Below, one piece after another: positions 19,118 through 29,900 of a stretch of DNA of 64,000 nucleotides. The number at the start of each line of letters is the position of its first letter. Within the stretch, counting starts at the first letter, position 1. The notes beneath the pieces are model-generated. The model made no database searches. It was not told the origin of the DNA and was given only the letters and a program-made list of their open reading frames with translations. The DNA lies in the NCBI RefSeq assembly GCF_002288635.1, contig NZ_NRSW01000001.1:3429852-3493851 (forward strand), in the 5' to 3' direction. Made by a program: the position numbers and the translations under genes. This stretch comes from Mucilaginibacter sp. MD40. GTDB lineage: Bacteria > Bacteroidota > Bacteroidia > Sphingobacteriales > Sphingobacteriaceae.

Positions 19118-21280
19118 TTATTTCATTGGTTTGGTAAGCTGCAATTGCTTTTTTATGTCATTATTGCTTAAAGCATAATCATACATTTTTAATGATGCCA
19201 GGTAACCGTTATAATTTTCGCCTTCATCAGAAGCCCCTATAATAAACTTAGCACCGTTAATGGCCGACGAAAGCGTCATCATCTGCGCGTTATCTTCTAC
19301 GCCATCAACATAAATACGTTCGGTCATGCCGTCAAAAGTGAGTACCAGGTAATGCCATTCGTTAGCTGTGGGAACATGATTGTACTTCATATCAAAATGG
19401 TAATCCAAGTGCCCTGCCGCGCCGTAACCGCCGCTATTGAAATACATGGCATTGTATGAATTGGCCAGCCTCATGGCATTCCTGTTACACCACGACATAA
19501 GGCAAGAGCCTTCCTTGGCCACCACAGGTGTTTTTACCCATGCCGCTACCGTGTAAGAGCCATTCCATGCCAGCGTTTGCGGTACCGGCTTGTCAGTACT
19601 CAGCGCCCCCTTTACAAACCTGAAGGCAGTGACACCGACCTCATCCTTTTCAATGGTAATATTTCCCGTTTTATTGAATAATCCGCCAAAGATTCCTTTG
19701 TTTTTAACGGAGGTGAAAGGTTTGCCTGCAGGCATATTCTTAGCATTAATGTCCAGCAACATACTATTGCTACTATTTAAAGCAGGGCCCGTTACCGAAT
19801 TTTTATTTTTTATGGGCAGCGGAAGCTCAAAAAGTCGATCATAAACTTTCATGTTCCACACCGCGGCGTATAGCCCCTGCTTTTCGGTGCCGGTAACCGT
19901 TAGTTTAATAAACCGGGTTTTCACATCGTTATCATCAATCATGGGACTACTGGGCATTCGATTTGATGACCTGTCTGCAAAGAGTTTCCAGGTTTTTCCA
20001 TCGGCAGAGTATCGCAATATATACTGATAGTAAAATGACGGAAACTCGAACTGCGTAAACACGCGCCTGATGCGCTTTACGCTACCCAAATCTATGGTAA
20101 GTGATTGCGGCAAAGTATTGTTACCGGCCTTCCATAAGGTAGCGTTATTGCCGTCCGTAGCCAACACTGCTGCATACTGATAATCGGTACCGGGCATTTT
20201 TAAATGATAGGCTGATGAAGCAGTGGCTGTAGCGTTTAAAGCAATATTTTGGGGTGGCTTTATTTTAGAAGGATTGATGTAGCCCGTATTTGAAGGCACT
20301 ACCGCCTTAATGGTAGAGTCGTTTTCAAATACCAGTTTATCTATACATACCTGGCGCGAAAGCCCGCCGCGGGTCATGGGGTAATCGTGCTTATGGTAAA
20401 CAATATAGTAATCCTCGCCATCCTGCAATACCGAGTGGTGACCGGGCCCATGGACTGTTTTATCGGCATTGGTACTTAGTACAGGGTTGTTAGCCCCTTC
20501 TTTAAACGGCCCGTAAGGTGTGGAGGCGTAGCTGTAGCGAACGTTGTAAGTTTCATCATGGCAGGAACCTCCCGAATACATCAGGATATACTTGTTTCCC
20601 TTTTTGATCATGTATGGCGCTTCAAAAGGCCTTGGTGTTTGTACCAGTGGGATATTTTTGGCATGTTGCATACTATCCATACCCGGAGTAATGAGCTCGC
20701 CAACGGCATAACCGCCATTATAATGCACCCAGGTACCCCAATAGCCATACACCCTGTTATCGGTATCGGTAAAAAATTGTGCATCCAATGATGGGAAACC
20801 TTCACGGGGATAGTTATGAGGGATAACAGGTTTATCCTGATCATTCAACTTTCTCCAGGGACCAACAGGTGTATCTGAAACATATCCGTAGATATTGCAT
20901 CCCATTTCGCAGTTGCCAAAATAGAGGTAGTATTTGTTATTCCTCTGGATGATATCAGGCGCCCAGAAGTTAACCAAAGGTTCGGCTGTAAACGCGGGCA
21001 CGTCCATTTTATAGTTATACCAGTTCTCAAAATCCTTACTGTACCAAACCGTTGGTGCGCCGGAGGCCAGCATGATATTGTCTGTTGTAGCGTAGATATA
21101 ATAAGTATCACCAAACTTTTTTATGGTTGGGTCGGCAAAGTACCCAGGCAACAACGGGTTGAGTTTTTTTCCGTTTGCAGCACCAGGCACAACAACCTGA
21201 GCGTTGACTTGGGTGAAACAACACACCAGCATGATTACTGCGGCCATCAGGCTCAATTGATTTTTAAAATAAGGTTTCAT
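19118..21280 (-). CDS. GH43-family glycosidase with discoidin-like and LamG-like modules
   Basis: The start at 21280 is chosen because it begins the signal peptide MKPYFKNQLSLMAAVIML ... VNA (720 residues); a longer frame reaches 21316. The N-terminal five-bladed propeller has the three GH43 acids: D50 in YFADPTIKK (base), D166 in PSLDAQFF and E220 in RPFEAPYM (acid). Residues about 345-470 are an F5/8 type C-like domain (ATASSAYHL, SLTIDLGSVKRIRRVFTQFEF, TRFIKLTVTG). The C-terminal 200 residues form a LamG/concanavalin-like jelly roll (GSYTVAAWVKTPV, EWHYLVLTFDGMTERIYVDG). GH43 enzymes remove arabinose, xylose or galactose. With GH127 and GH78 neighbours an arabinan or rhamnogalacturonan side-chain substrate is likely. 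Confidence 0.9.
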   Translation of the reverse strand: MKPYFKNQLSLMAAVIMLVCCFTQVNAQVVVPGAANGKKLNPLLPGYFADPTIKKFGDTYYIYATTDNIMLASGAPTVWYSKDFENWYNYKMDVPAFTAEPLVNFWAPDIIQRNNKYYLYFGNCEMGCNIYGYVSDTPVGPWRKLNDQDKPVIPHNYPREGFPSLDAQFFTDTDNRVYGYWGTWVHYNGGYAVGELITPGMDSMQHAKNIPLVQTPRPFEAPYMIKKGNKYILMYSGGSCHDETYNVRYSYASTPYGPFKEGANNPVLSTNADKTVHGPGHHSVLQDGEDYYIVYHKHDYPMTRGGLSRQVCIDKLVFENDSTIKAVVPSNTGYINPSKIKPPQNIALNATATASSAYHLKMPGTDYQYAAVLATDGNNATLWKAGNNTLPQSLTIDLGSVKRIRRVFTQFEFPSFYYQYILRYSADGKTWKLFADRSSNRMPSSPMIDDNDVKTRFIKLTVTGTEKQGLYAAVWNMKVYDRLFELPLPIKNKNSVTGPALNSSNSMLLDINAKNMPAGKPFTSVKNKGIFGGLFNKTGNITIEKDEVGVTAFRFVKGALSTDKPVPQTLAWNGSYTVAAWVKTPVVAKEGSCLMSWCNRNAMRLANSYNAMYFNSGGYGAAGHLDYHFDMKYNHVPTANEWHYLVLTFDGMTERIYVDGVEDNAQMMTLSSAINGAKFIIGASDEGENYNGYLASLKMYDYALSNNDIKKQLQLTKPMK

Positions 21281-21322
21281 TAAATTAATCGTTTCCGTAG
21301 GTAACACATATGGCACATAAAC

Positions 21323-23671
21323 CTACTTTAATAAACGCACATCAAATACACCACCCGCCAGCGAGCCTTTATCCGCTTCAAATTTCACCGTTAGCACACT
21401 ACCAGCCGATATGATATCTTTGGGGATAGGATATTCCTCAGAAAAAAAGGTATCTCCTTTACTGCCATCTAACACCACGTGTTTTAATAAACGGTTATTA
21501 ATATACACATTAAAAGCCCGGCCAGTATCGCCACCATAATAGGTTACCCGCAAAGTTTTGACAGATGGGTTCACCCGCATCTGATAGCTAAAATACCCTT
21601 TCGCGTCGCGCCAGTGCCTGTTGTTAAATATACCTGTTTGTGAATCAGCAAATTGCATAAAATGGTCCGACTCCGGCTGCTGCTCGCCCGGCGAAACCTG
21701 GTCTACCGTTCTTTCGGCCAGTTCCAGCATATCATCTCCGCCAGCCAACTGCCTTTCTCTTTGCGCTACTTCACCGGGCTTTGCCACCGGCCAGTACAAC
21801 ATATAACGAGCATCGTGCAGTTCAAAAAATGGTATCAACTGCAGCTTTTTGTACTGCGGCTGCTCAATCATACCTGCCATACTAAAAGTAAGTGGCTTAC
21901 CGGCTAATGGCTTTAACTGTGTTGAAAGCTGCTCGTCATTATTAACCAACAAAGGCGACTGTTCAAGGCTATACAGCGGGCCGCCTGCAATATGACCATA
22001 ACGGCTACCATCGGCCCAAAGGCCGGTAAGCTTTGCTGTATCTGTAGCGGCTGCTAATACAACAGGCCCATGAACTATAGCCGCCCATTCAGAATGATCG
22101 GGCAGGTACTCCAGTTTGTCGGCCATTGGCAATAAGATGGTTACCTTGTCGCCCGGTTTCCAAACTCTGTTTACTGACGCGTATCCGTTTGAAATTTTTA
22201 TATCCTGTACTTTGCGGCCGTTTACCTGTATCTCATACCGACTACTTTTTACCCAGGCCGGCTGTCGGATGTATAGGGTAAACTGCTTGGGTTTGCTCAC
22301 ATCCAAACGTAATTCAGACCGTTCAGTAAATGGAAAATTATTAATCTGTGTCAGCTTCAGGCCTTCAGCCTTCCAATTGAGTACAGAAGGTATAAAAAGG
22401 TTTACGTAAACATCTTTGCCCGTGTGCGAATAAATAAGCTCACCATATTTACCATGGTTTTCCATACCTGTGCCAACGCAGCACCAAAAGTCTTCATCAG
22501 GCTGAGAATATACCCGGTAATGCTGAGGCCGTATAGGGGTAAAATATACAAAGCCGCCCTTGCCGGGTTGCTGCGACGACAGTATATGGTTATATAACGT
22601 GCGTTCGTAGTAATCGGTGTATTTAGCATCGGGTTTAGTAAGGAACAGCATCCTGGTAAGCTTGAGCATATTGTAGCTGTTGCACGTTTCAGGCCCCTGT
22701 TCAGATTCGATCATTGACGTGAAATCATTTGAAGGATTAAAATGCTCCCTCACACTATTACCGCCAATGGCTATTGAACGGTTGGTTACCACCGTTTCCC
22801 AAAAGAAACGGGCGGCATCATCAAGCCGCTTATCGGCATCCAGTTCGGCTATACGCTCAAAACCAATTACTTTGGGTATTTGTGTATTGGCATGCAAACC
22901 GTTTAATTTGTCTTCGCGCTTTTCTAATGGCGTAAGTATAGCCTGATGATCAAATCTTTTAGCCAGGGCAAGGTATTTCTTTTGCCCGGTGATCATGGTG
23001 ACATCGGCAAAAACTTCGTTCATGCCTCCGTGCTCGGTGTTCAGCATACTTTGCATTTGCTGTTCTGTTAAGCCGGAAGTTTCATCAGCGGCCCAGTCGG
23101 TAAGTTTTACCAATACTTCTTTTGCCTGTTTATTACCGGCTATCAAATAGGCGTCGCGCAGGCCGGCAAACAACTTATGCAAATTGTACCAGGGCACCCA
23201 CTTTTTGTCGAACAAGCTAAAATCACCATTTTTCAATTTTGCCCACATTTCCATGCTGCCGGGGACACCGCCTACATAGCCGTCTTTGTTATTATCCTGG
23301 CAGCGTTTCAGTTCGCTCACCATGTAATCGAGCCTGGTTTTGAAAACCGGTTTACCTGTAGCGGCATACATTTGCGCTAAAGCGGTTAAATAATGCCCGG
23401 CAGTATGGCCGTCCAACCCTTCATTTTCCCAATTGCCGTAACTTTTGGCCTTAGGCTGCAACCCCGCTTCGCGCAGAAAGGGAGCCAGCAAACGATCCGG
23501 ATCAAGCTTGAGCATGTAATTCATATCGGTTTGCTCGGCATCCAGAAAGGGGCTTTGCAATAACCTAACGTCACTTAACGGAAAAGCCTGCATAGCCGTT
23601 TGAGCAACAGCCATTTGTTTAAACAAGGCACAAGCAATTAAGCATGCTAATTGATAAGGCTTTTTTATCAT
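21323..23671 (-). CDS. Beta-L-arabinofuranosidase-like glycoside hydrolase, GH127 family
   Basis: This 782-residue exported enzyme (signal MIKKPYQLACLIACALF ... VAQ) is easily recognised as GH127 (old DUF1680): LSDVRLLQSPFLDAEQTDMNYML, GLDGHTAGHYLTALAQMYA, GGMNEVFADVTMITGQKKYLA. The zinc-thiolate site known from the bifidobacterial enzyme HypBA1 is complete: E328 and C330 in GPETCNSYNM, and C397-C398 in FWCCVGTGMENHGKYGE. By analogy the second Cys of the pair is the nucleophile. The C-terminal 250 residues form beta-sandwich domains, including GPVVLAAATDT and a terminal module that ends the chain. It is first in the operon with GH43 and GH78, downstream of a repeated ACACTTATAT palindrome. 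A related family (GH146) has a similar fold, so the exact family needs a database check. Confidence 0.9.
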   Translation of the reverse strand: MIKKPYQLACLIACALFKQMAVAQTAMQAFPLSDVRLLQSPFLDAEQTDMNYMLKLDPDRLLAPFLREAGLQPKAKSYGNWENEGLDGHTAGHYLTALAQMYAATGKPVFKTRLDYMVSELKRCQDNNKDGYVGGVPGSMEMWAKLKNGDFSLFDKKWVPWYNLHKLFAGLRDAYLIAGNKQAKEVLVKLTDWAADETSGLTEQQMQSMLNTEHGGMNEVFADVTMITGQKKYLALAKRFDHQAILTPLEKREDKLNGLHANTQIPKVIGFERIAELDADKRLDDAARFFWETVVTNRSIAIGGNSVREHFNPSNDFTSMIESEQGPETCNSYNMLKLTRMLFLTKPDAKYTDYYERTLYNHILSSQQPGKGGFVYFTPIRPQHYRVYSQPDEDFWCCVGTGMENHGKYGELIYSHTGKDVYVNLFIPSVLNWKAEGLKLTQINNFPFTERSELRLDVSKPKQFTLYIRQPAWVKSSRYEIQVNGRKVQDIKISNGYASVNRVWKPGDKVTILLPMADKLEYLPDHSEWAAIVHGPVVLAAATDTAKLTGLWADGSRYGHIAGGPLYSLEQSPLLVNNDEQLSTQLKPLAGKPLTFSMAGMIEQPQYKKLQLIPFFELHDARYMLYWPVAKPGEVAQRERQLAGGDDMLELAERTVDQVSPGEQQPESDHFMQFADSQTGIFNNRHWRDAKGYFSYQMRVNPSVKTLRVTYYGGDTGRAFNVYINNRLLKHVVLDGSKGDTFFSEEYPIPKDIISAGSVLTVKFEADKGSLAGGVFDVRLLK

Positions 23672-23729
23672 GGCCGTCTACAATAATGTTTTACAGATAT
23701 CAGTAATAAAGACAGTTATGTACCGCTAA

Positions 23730-23893
23730 ATATAAGTGTAATAAAAACACTTATATGGCAATAAACTAAATTTATTTATGGTTTAATTGGCAATTTCCAT
23801 ACACTTATATCCTTCCGTCTTGCCAACGGTTTAAAAATAAGTGTCAATCAAACGCTAATATAAACTAATATTATCCAATATTTATCACTTATT
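23730..23893. promoter_or_regulatory. Cluster of ACACTTATAT / ATATAAGTGT boxes upstream of the GH127 operon
   Basis: ATATAAGTGT (23730-23739) and ACACTTATAT (23747-23756) make a perfect 10-bp inverted repeat with a 7-base gap. ACACTTATAT returns at 23801-23810 and is answered by AAATAAGTGT (one mismatch) at 23835-23844. A shorter CACTTAT is at 23886-23892. The first pair begins 59 bases before the GH127 ATG. The arrangement looks like a regulator binding array. The rest of this roughly 255-base AT-rich region up to the terminator at 23927 shows nothing else. No exact -7 box was found. Confidence 0.6.
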
Positions 23894-23926
23894 GTTTCTT
23901 AGCTGGATTACCGCCTACAGCAAAGC

Positions 23927-23957
23927 AAAAAAAAGCGTGATGATCAACACCACGCTT
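23927..23957 (-). terminator. Rho-independent terminator of the ECF/susCD/thioredoxin operon
   Basis: On the minus strand AAGCGTG and CACGCTT (23951-23957 and 23933-23939 in plus coordinates) pair in a 7-bp stem with an 11-base loop, followed by a run of T. It lies 33 bases after the stop of the TPR-thioredoxin gene and ends the operon. Confidence 0.8.
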
Positions 23958-23989
23958 CTAAATTAACTATTATGGATGCGCACTAACGC

Positions 23990-25507
23990 TTAAGCGCCTT
24001 TTTTAGCCATTTCGATCATCATGGACAACTCATCAACGGCAGCCTCATTACTGCCATCAAAACCGGTGAGTTTAAACCTTATGTTACCATTAGGATCAAT
24101 AATGAATTTAGCAGGGATACCGTTCACATTGTAGCTGCTTACTACGTTATTCTTTTTGGAGTCCTTATCGCGGAGGTCCATCAGCACTTCAAAATTATAT
24201 TTATGCTGTGTAACATAGTCGCGCGCCTCGGCAGTAGCATCACCAGAGCGCTCCCATGTATGGATGAACAGGAACTGTACATTAGGGTCTTTGGCGTATT
24301 TATTCTGTGCCATTTGCATTGCCGGGAACGATGCTTTACAAGGGCCACACCAGGTAGCCCAAAAATCCAGCACAATTACTTTACCCTTGTAATCGCTCAA
24401 TGAAACCTTTTTACCATCGAGATCGGTTAAAGTAAAGCCGGGCGCCTGCTCTTTAAGCATTTCATTATTTAAGCGTGCCTGCAGGTTATTTACATAGGAT
24501 TTGCGTAATTCTGCTGCATATTTTTCATACCCGGCATCGCTGCCATGTGTTTTTATGTATAGTTCTTTAAACTCCTTCATCATTTCAGGAGTTGCCTTGC
24601 CTGTTTTTACTACTTCCTCCAATTTAGGGTAAGCCTCAGCAGGCCTGTTCAGCGCCATAAGTATTTGCGCGTACCGGTAGCTGATATCAGGGTTAACGGT
24701 TTTAGCATTCTGATAGGCTCTTTCGGCATACTTTAAAGCCTCAGCATATTTCTTTTCCTCAAAAAGGATGTTACCATACCGGCTGGCGAGGCCAGGATAG
24801 CCGGATGCGGCAAACTTGGCTGCATTACTTGTACCCTTCTTGCCATCCATATATGACTCGGCATTTTCCATGGCCAGGCGGGCGTAGGTTTCGGCATGTG
24901 GCAGGTCGCCATTTTTATAAAACGCTTCCGATAGGCCGAAGTAAGCATTACCTTTCCAAAAATCAACCATTAAGCTATTGATGTAAGCAATTGCCTTGGG
25001 CGTATTTTTTTCTTTAGCGTAAAGGTTAGCTATCGCCGATATGGCATAATCATATATCAGATCATCATCCACAGCACCTGTCCGGAATTTTTCCGGCGGG
25101 AAAGCAGCTTTCCATTTTAAATAAGCTTTTTCCATACCGGCGGCGGTAGTTTCTTTGAATACCGGCTGCTGCGCTTCACGGCGGGCGGTAATACCTTGCG
25201 GGAACTTAGTAAGTTGTGCCTGGTATAACGAATCGCTCACTTTGGTACGGCCCAACTGATAATAAAAGTTGGAAGCCATCATCATATCCTGTTCTTTATT
25301 GCTGGCCGCCAGTTGATGAAGCTCTTTATATAAAACCTGTTTATCTGCCGAGTCTTTTGAAGCAACCAGTTTAGATAGGCGTTCACGCATTTGCTGGTCG
25401 TTCGTACTTTGCGCTAAAGCGGGCTTAGCCACAAAGGCAGCCCCAATTGTTAAACCCATTAGCGCAACACCTTTTATAGCTGCAGCTCTGTTTCTTTTCT
25501 TATTCAT
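23990..25507 (-). CDS. Exported TPR-thioredoxin (TlpA-like) protein
   Basis: The product has 505 residues with a signal peptide (MNKKRNRAAAIKGVALMG ... PALAQ). Residues about 30-345 are helical, TPR-like repeats (AIAYINSLMVDFWKGNAYFGLSE, YAEALKYAERAYQNAKTV). The C-terminal 155 residues are a TlpA/ResA-like thioredoxin domain: APGFTLTDLDGKKVSLSDYKGK, WATWCGPCKASFPAM with C387 and C390, and cis-Pro region VNGIPAKFIID. It would act in the periplasm on disulfides or as a redox partner. It lies 22 bases after susD as the last gene of the ECF > FecR > susC > susD operon and is followed by a terminator. SusCD-thioredoxin linkage occurs in Sphingobacteriaceae, but the substrate is unknown. Confidence 0.9.
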   Translation of the reverse strand: MNKKRNRAAAIKGVALMGLTIGAAFVAKPALAQSTNDQQMRERLSKLVASKDSADKQVLYKELHQLAASNKEQDMMMASNFYYQLGRTKVSDSLYQAQLTKFPQGITARREAQQPVFKETTAAGMEKAYLKWKAAFPPEKFRTGAVDDDLIYDYAISAIANLYAKEKNTPKAIAYINSLMVDFWKGNAYFGLSEAFYKNGDLPHAETYARLAMENAESYMDGKKGTSNAAKFAASGYPGLASRYGNILFEEKKYAEALKYAERAYQNAKTVNPDISYRYAQILMALNRPAEAYPKLEEVVKTGKATPEMMKEFKELYIKTHGSDAGYEKYAAELRKSYVNNLQARLNNEMLKEQAPGFTLTDLDGKKVSLSDYKGKVIVLDFWATWCGPCKASFPAMQMAQNKYAKDPNVQFLFIHTWERSGDATAEARDYVTQHKYNFEVLMDLRDKDSKKNNVVSSYNVNGIPAKFIIDPNGNIRFKLTGFDGSNEAAVDELSMMIEMAKKGA

Positions 25508-25529
25508 AACAACACTTATTTAATTGATA

Positions 25530-26921
25530 CTAATTATTATATCCGGGATTTTGCTTAAGTGCCTGGTTAAGCAGCAGCTGGCTATTAGGTATAGGAAATA
25601 ACGCTGATGTAGATTTCCAGGTGCTTTTAAGCGGCCCCAGCACGGCATCGGCCTGCCCGGTACGTTTAAGATCGAACCAGCGATGGGCCAGCTCGCCAAA
25701 AAGTTCTAATTTACGTTCGGCGGCTACCGCTGCAAGCAGATCAGGTTGAATGGCTGCCTGTGTGTTTGGCAAGCCCGCGCGGGTACGTATGGCGTTAATA
25801 TCTGCCTGGGCACCCGAGATATTTCCCTGCTGAGCCCTTGCCTCTGCACGGATAAGGTACTGCTCGGCCATGCGTAATATTACGTTATACTCGTTACCAC
25901 TTGTAGCGGTAGCCAGCTTGTACTTGGCTACACGGTAGTATTTTGTGCCGTTTAAAGTAAGCGAATCAACCCAGTTGGTTTTACGGGTATCACCTTTCTC
26001 AAATAATTTGGTAAAGTTAGGGTACAGCGCGTAGGTAGGTAAGAACACATTGGTGCTGGTATTGGCCGCGCCATACGGAGAACCAAAAACCGAGAAACCA
26101 TTTAAAGTAGCCAGTTGAAAAATCACTTCGGAACTGGTATTAATAAACGCGTTTGCCGGGGCAGGTAAACTATATGTACCAGAACCTATTACCTGTGTGG
26201 AAAGCGCTTCGGCATTTGCATAGTCTTTTGTGTATAAATAAACCCTTGCCAGCAGTGCGGCGGCAGCCCATTTGTTTGGTCTGGCTTTAAGCGCCGGGTT
26301 ACCTGCATAAGCAGCGGGCAGTAAACTAACCGCGTCTTTAAGGTCGGTTATGATTTGATTGTATACTGCCTGGGTACTGGCACGGGGTAGTGTAGCGTTA
26401 TTAATTTCCACCGGATCAAGCGAAAGCGGTACATCCCCGTAGAAATTAACCAGATAAAAATAGGTGAAGGCCCGCATAAATTTGGCCTCGCCAATTAACT
26501 GGTTCTTAGTATTGGCGCTAATGGCTGCCGAATTATTAACACCATTAATAGCCAGGTTGGTCGCCCTTATTACCTGGTAGGGGTAGTTATACAAATAGTT
26601 TTCATTATAGGTGTTGGTGCTTAATAAAGCATTTTGTGCAAACTGCTGCACGCTCGCATCAAAGTTGGTATATAGTAATTCGTCTGAGGATATACCGCCA
26701 AGCACGGTACCATACCTTACACTTAAGACTGTAGGATAATATGAATACAACGATATTACGGCGCTTGTAGCTGACGCATCTGAACTGAATGCCTGCGTGG
26801 GAGATACGAGACTTGGCGACAGCCCAACATCTACATACTTTTTGCATGACGAACCAAATAAAGACAGTAGCACAACCAGTGAAAATATTGTAGCAGAATG
26901 ATATATGTATCTTAATTTCAT
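25530..26921 (-). CDS. SusD/RagB-family outer-membrane lipoprotein
   Basis: The product has 463 residues, short for SusD. The lipobox is at LFGSSC (Cys near residue 26), followed by KKYVDVGLSPSLVSP. Core SusD segments are QLIGEAKFMRAFTYFYLVNFYGDVPL and KWAAAALLARVYLYTKDYANAE. The C-terminal RagB part shows ILRMAEQYLIRAEARAQQGN, INAIRTRAGLP, ERKLELFGELAHRWFDLKR and a terminal LKQNPGYNN, as is typical. It follows its SusC partner by 12 bases and precedes the thioredoxin gene by 22. It would cap the SusC channel on the cell surface. No glycosidase is in the operon, so the ligand might be something other than a polysaccharide. Confidence 0.94.
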   Translation of the reverse strand: MKLRYIYHSATIFSLVVLLSLFGSSCKKYVDVGLSPSLVSPTQAFSSDASATSAVISLYSYYPTVLSVRYGTVLGGISSDELLYTNFDASVQQFAQNALLSTNTYNENYLYNYPYQVIRATNLAINGVNNSAAISANTKNQLIGEAKFMRAFTYFYLVNFYGDVPLSLDPVEINNATLPRASTQAVYNQIITDLKDAVSLLPAAYAGNPALKARPNKWAAAALLARVYLYTKDYANAEALSTQVIGSGTYSLPAPANAFINTSSEVIFQLATLNGFSVFGSPYGAANTSTNVFLPTYALYPNFTKLFEKGDTRKTNWVDSLTLNGTKYYRVAKYKLATATSGNEYNVILRMAEQYLIRAEARAQQGNISGAQADINAIRTRAGLPNTQAAIQPDLLAAVAAERKLELFGELAHRWFDLKRTGQADAVLGPLKSTWKSTSALFPIPNSQLLLNQALKQNPGYNN

Positions 26922-26933
26922 GATGTTTACTTT

Positions 26934-29900
26934 TTATAATGAGCAATTTAGGCCTATAACAACTGTGCGTAACTGAGGTAATGCCATAAACTGACCGGTT
27001 CCTAATCCCTGCCCTGTGCCCGGCAGCGTTGTTTCCGGGTCATAGGTATATTTCTGTTTTGCCCAAGTGTAAAGGTTTTGGCCCTGCACATAAACAGATG
27101 CCGCCGCTACGTGTATGCGATTTAGCCACTGTTTAGGCAAAGCATAACTTAAACTGGCTGTTTTCAGTTTAATATACGAGGCATCGCCCCAATTGTAATC
27201 AGAACTGTAAAGAGGACTGTAAAGAGGGTTGCTACTTACAGAAGCCGCTGGGAAAAATCCGGTGCTGCCAGGTTGGGTCCACCTATCCAGGATGGCCATA
27301 CTTTGGTTGGTAATGTTAGACCCAAAAGGAGCGAAATTGGTTGATAATGTACCGTTTTTATAACCATTACGATGGTTGTACTGGAAAGTAAAATCAAGCT
27401 GGAAACCTTTGTAGCTAAAGCTGTTGGTTATACCTCCGTAGTATGGGTTGCCATATGGTGCAACATACCTGTCGGTAGGAAAGGTAATTGCTCCATCGTT
27501 GTTTTTATCCTGGAAAGTTGGCTGCCCGGTTTTAGGATCGGGACCGGTATAATGATATAAGAAATTGATATCAGTAGGCTGACCAATGATATAACTGTTG
27601 GCATAAGTAGAAGTTGCCAAACCTTTGAAAGCAATAAGCTTATTGCGCCGTATCGTAAGATTGAATGATGTATTCCAGCGGAAAGATTTATTGGTAACAT
27701 TCACTGTATTCAGCTCAAACTCCCAGCCCTTGTTCTGTATAGTGGCATCGAGGTTACCCAAATAAGATGTTGTACCCGTTTGCGATGGCAGTGGTACATA
27801 ATTAAGCGGGTTAGAGGTACGGTTGCGATAGTAATCGGCCTTCAGCAATATGCGGTCATGGATAAACCCGAGCTCGAGTGCCACATCCAGCTTTTTAGTT
27901 GTCTCCCATTTCAGGTCAGGATTGGCAACATTGGTAGGGTATAATACCGGAGAGCCGCTGTAACTATAGTTGTTACCTGCCACCGCGTATAATGAGTAAT
28001 ACTGGTAATCGGGTATTTGATCGTTACCGGTAATACCATAACTGCTGCGCAGCTTACCAAAGCTTAGTATATGCTGGTCTTTCATGAAATTTTCCTGTGT
28101 AAAGATCCATGAAGCACCGAGGGCTCCGAAATTACCGAACCGGTTATTTTGGCCAAAGCGCGATGAGCCGTCACGGCGGAAGGTTCCGTCAATAATATAC
28201 TTGTCCTCCCAATTATAATTTAAACGGCCAAAAGCAGCTGTGTATTTATAGGTGGAATTATTAGTATAATTAGTGGTTACTGTACCTGCTGCCATTAACG
28301 AATAGATGAGGGATTCGTTAGCATATCCGCTACCCGTTAAATATAGCCCTGTTGCTCTTGTTTGCTGAAAAGTGCCACCCAGCAAGGCCTGCAACCTGCC
28401 TTTACCTATTTGTTTAAGATATTCCAGTTGCGGTTCTATAATGTAGTTACTATTATCATTATCTGTATAGGCAAGCGTGCTATTACTAAAATTGTTCGGG
28501 CTTTGCGCGCTTGCCGGGTTGGCTTGCTGCTGCTTTAAGCGGGTAAGGGTATAACCCAGATTAGCCCTTGCGGTAAGGCCGGTTGCCAACTTATAGCTTA
28601 AGTTTATATTAGTAATGAGATTAGTAGTTTGAGCTTTAGTATTTAACTGGTAATAGGAAAGCGGGCTGGTTAATGTCCAGTTTTTAGATCCGTCGGGATT
28701 GTAAATAGGGTAATTCGGCGGAAGGTTGTATAACGATGCCAGATCGGTTGTTGGTAACGTTGTACCCATGTAAGAATAATTAACCGCCCCATCAATGCTA
28801 AAGCGGCCGTTAGCACTTTTATGACCGGCATTCATGCGGCCCGAAAATGTAGTAGCGCCATAATTGCTACCGTACACTGTACCCTGTTTCCTGTACGTAG
28901 AGGTAAACAAAAAGTTATTTAAAGCGTCGCCGCCAGATACCGAAGAATTGATATTACTGGTATGGGCTGTATGACCTAAAAAATATTTTTGCCAGTCGGT
29001 ATTATCTGTCTGGCTCCAGGTTACCAGGTCTGGGGCGTTTTGGGCATTAGGGGTTACATTGGCATATGCAAAAGCCGATTTGCGCATATTCAGGTAATCA
29101 TCAATTCCCATCATAGGTATGTAATGGTTAATTTTTGAGGTACCTGTGTAAGCGTTAATATTAACTGTAGTACGGCCTGCACGGCCTTTTTTAGTAGTGA
29201 TCAATATCACACCATTTGAACCACGCGAACCGTAAATGGCTGTAGCATCTGCATCTTTTAATACGTCAATACGCTCAATATCTTCAGGAGCGATCATGCT
29301 GAACGGGCTAACACCGCCATTAGCGCCTGATGTGCCGTAAGCATTAAGATTATCTGTAGCCGGCACACCACCATTAAACAGTGTAAAAGGAACGCCATCG
29401 ATTATATAAAGTGGTAAAAAACCAGCGCTTGATACACCACCTACACCCGCGCCACGTATACTTGTACGCACGCCTGAACCGGGCAGGCCATTGTCCTGCG
29501 TAATTTGTACACCGGGTAAACGGCCCTGTAAAGCGGTAAGAGGATTATCAACAGTTTGCTTACCAAGCTCGCGCGAAGTAATAGAACTTACGGCTCCGGT
29601 ATTATCGCGCCTGGTGGTAGTACCGTAGGCAATAACCTGTACCTCATCCAATGAACCGGTTGCCGGCAGCAGTTGTACCTCAATAGAAGTTTTGCCTTTT
29701 ACGGAGATCTCCTGCGTTTTGAAACCTATAAAATTGAATATCAGTACATCCTCGCCTTCGGCCAGATCAATATGAAAATGCCCGTTAGCGTCAGTAGCCG
29801 TGCTTGTGCTGTTATTATTTTTTACACGCACAGTTACACCGGGCAATGGTTGGCGGTTATCGTCGGTTACTATACCGGTTACACGGCGGGTTTGCTGCGC

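Noticed and set aside
23672..23926. CRISPR-like array suggested by repeated ACACTTATAT units
   Set aside because: Units are only 10 bases, alternate in orientation and are irregularly spaced. No cas genes are present. An operator cluster fits better.
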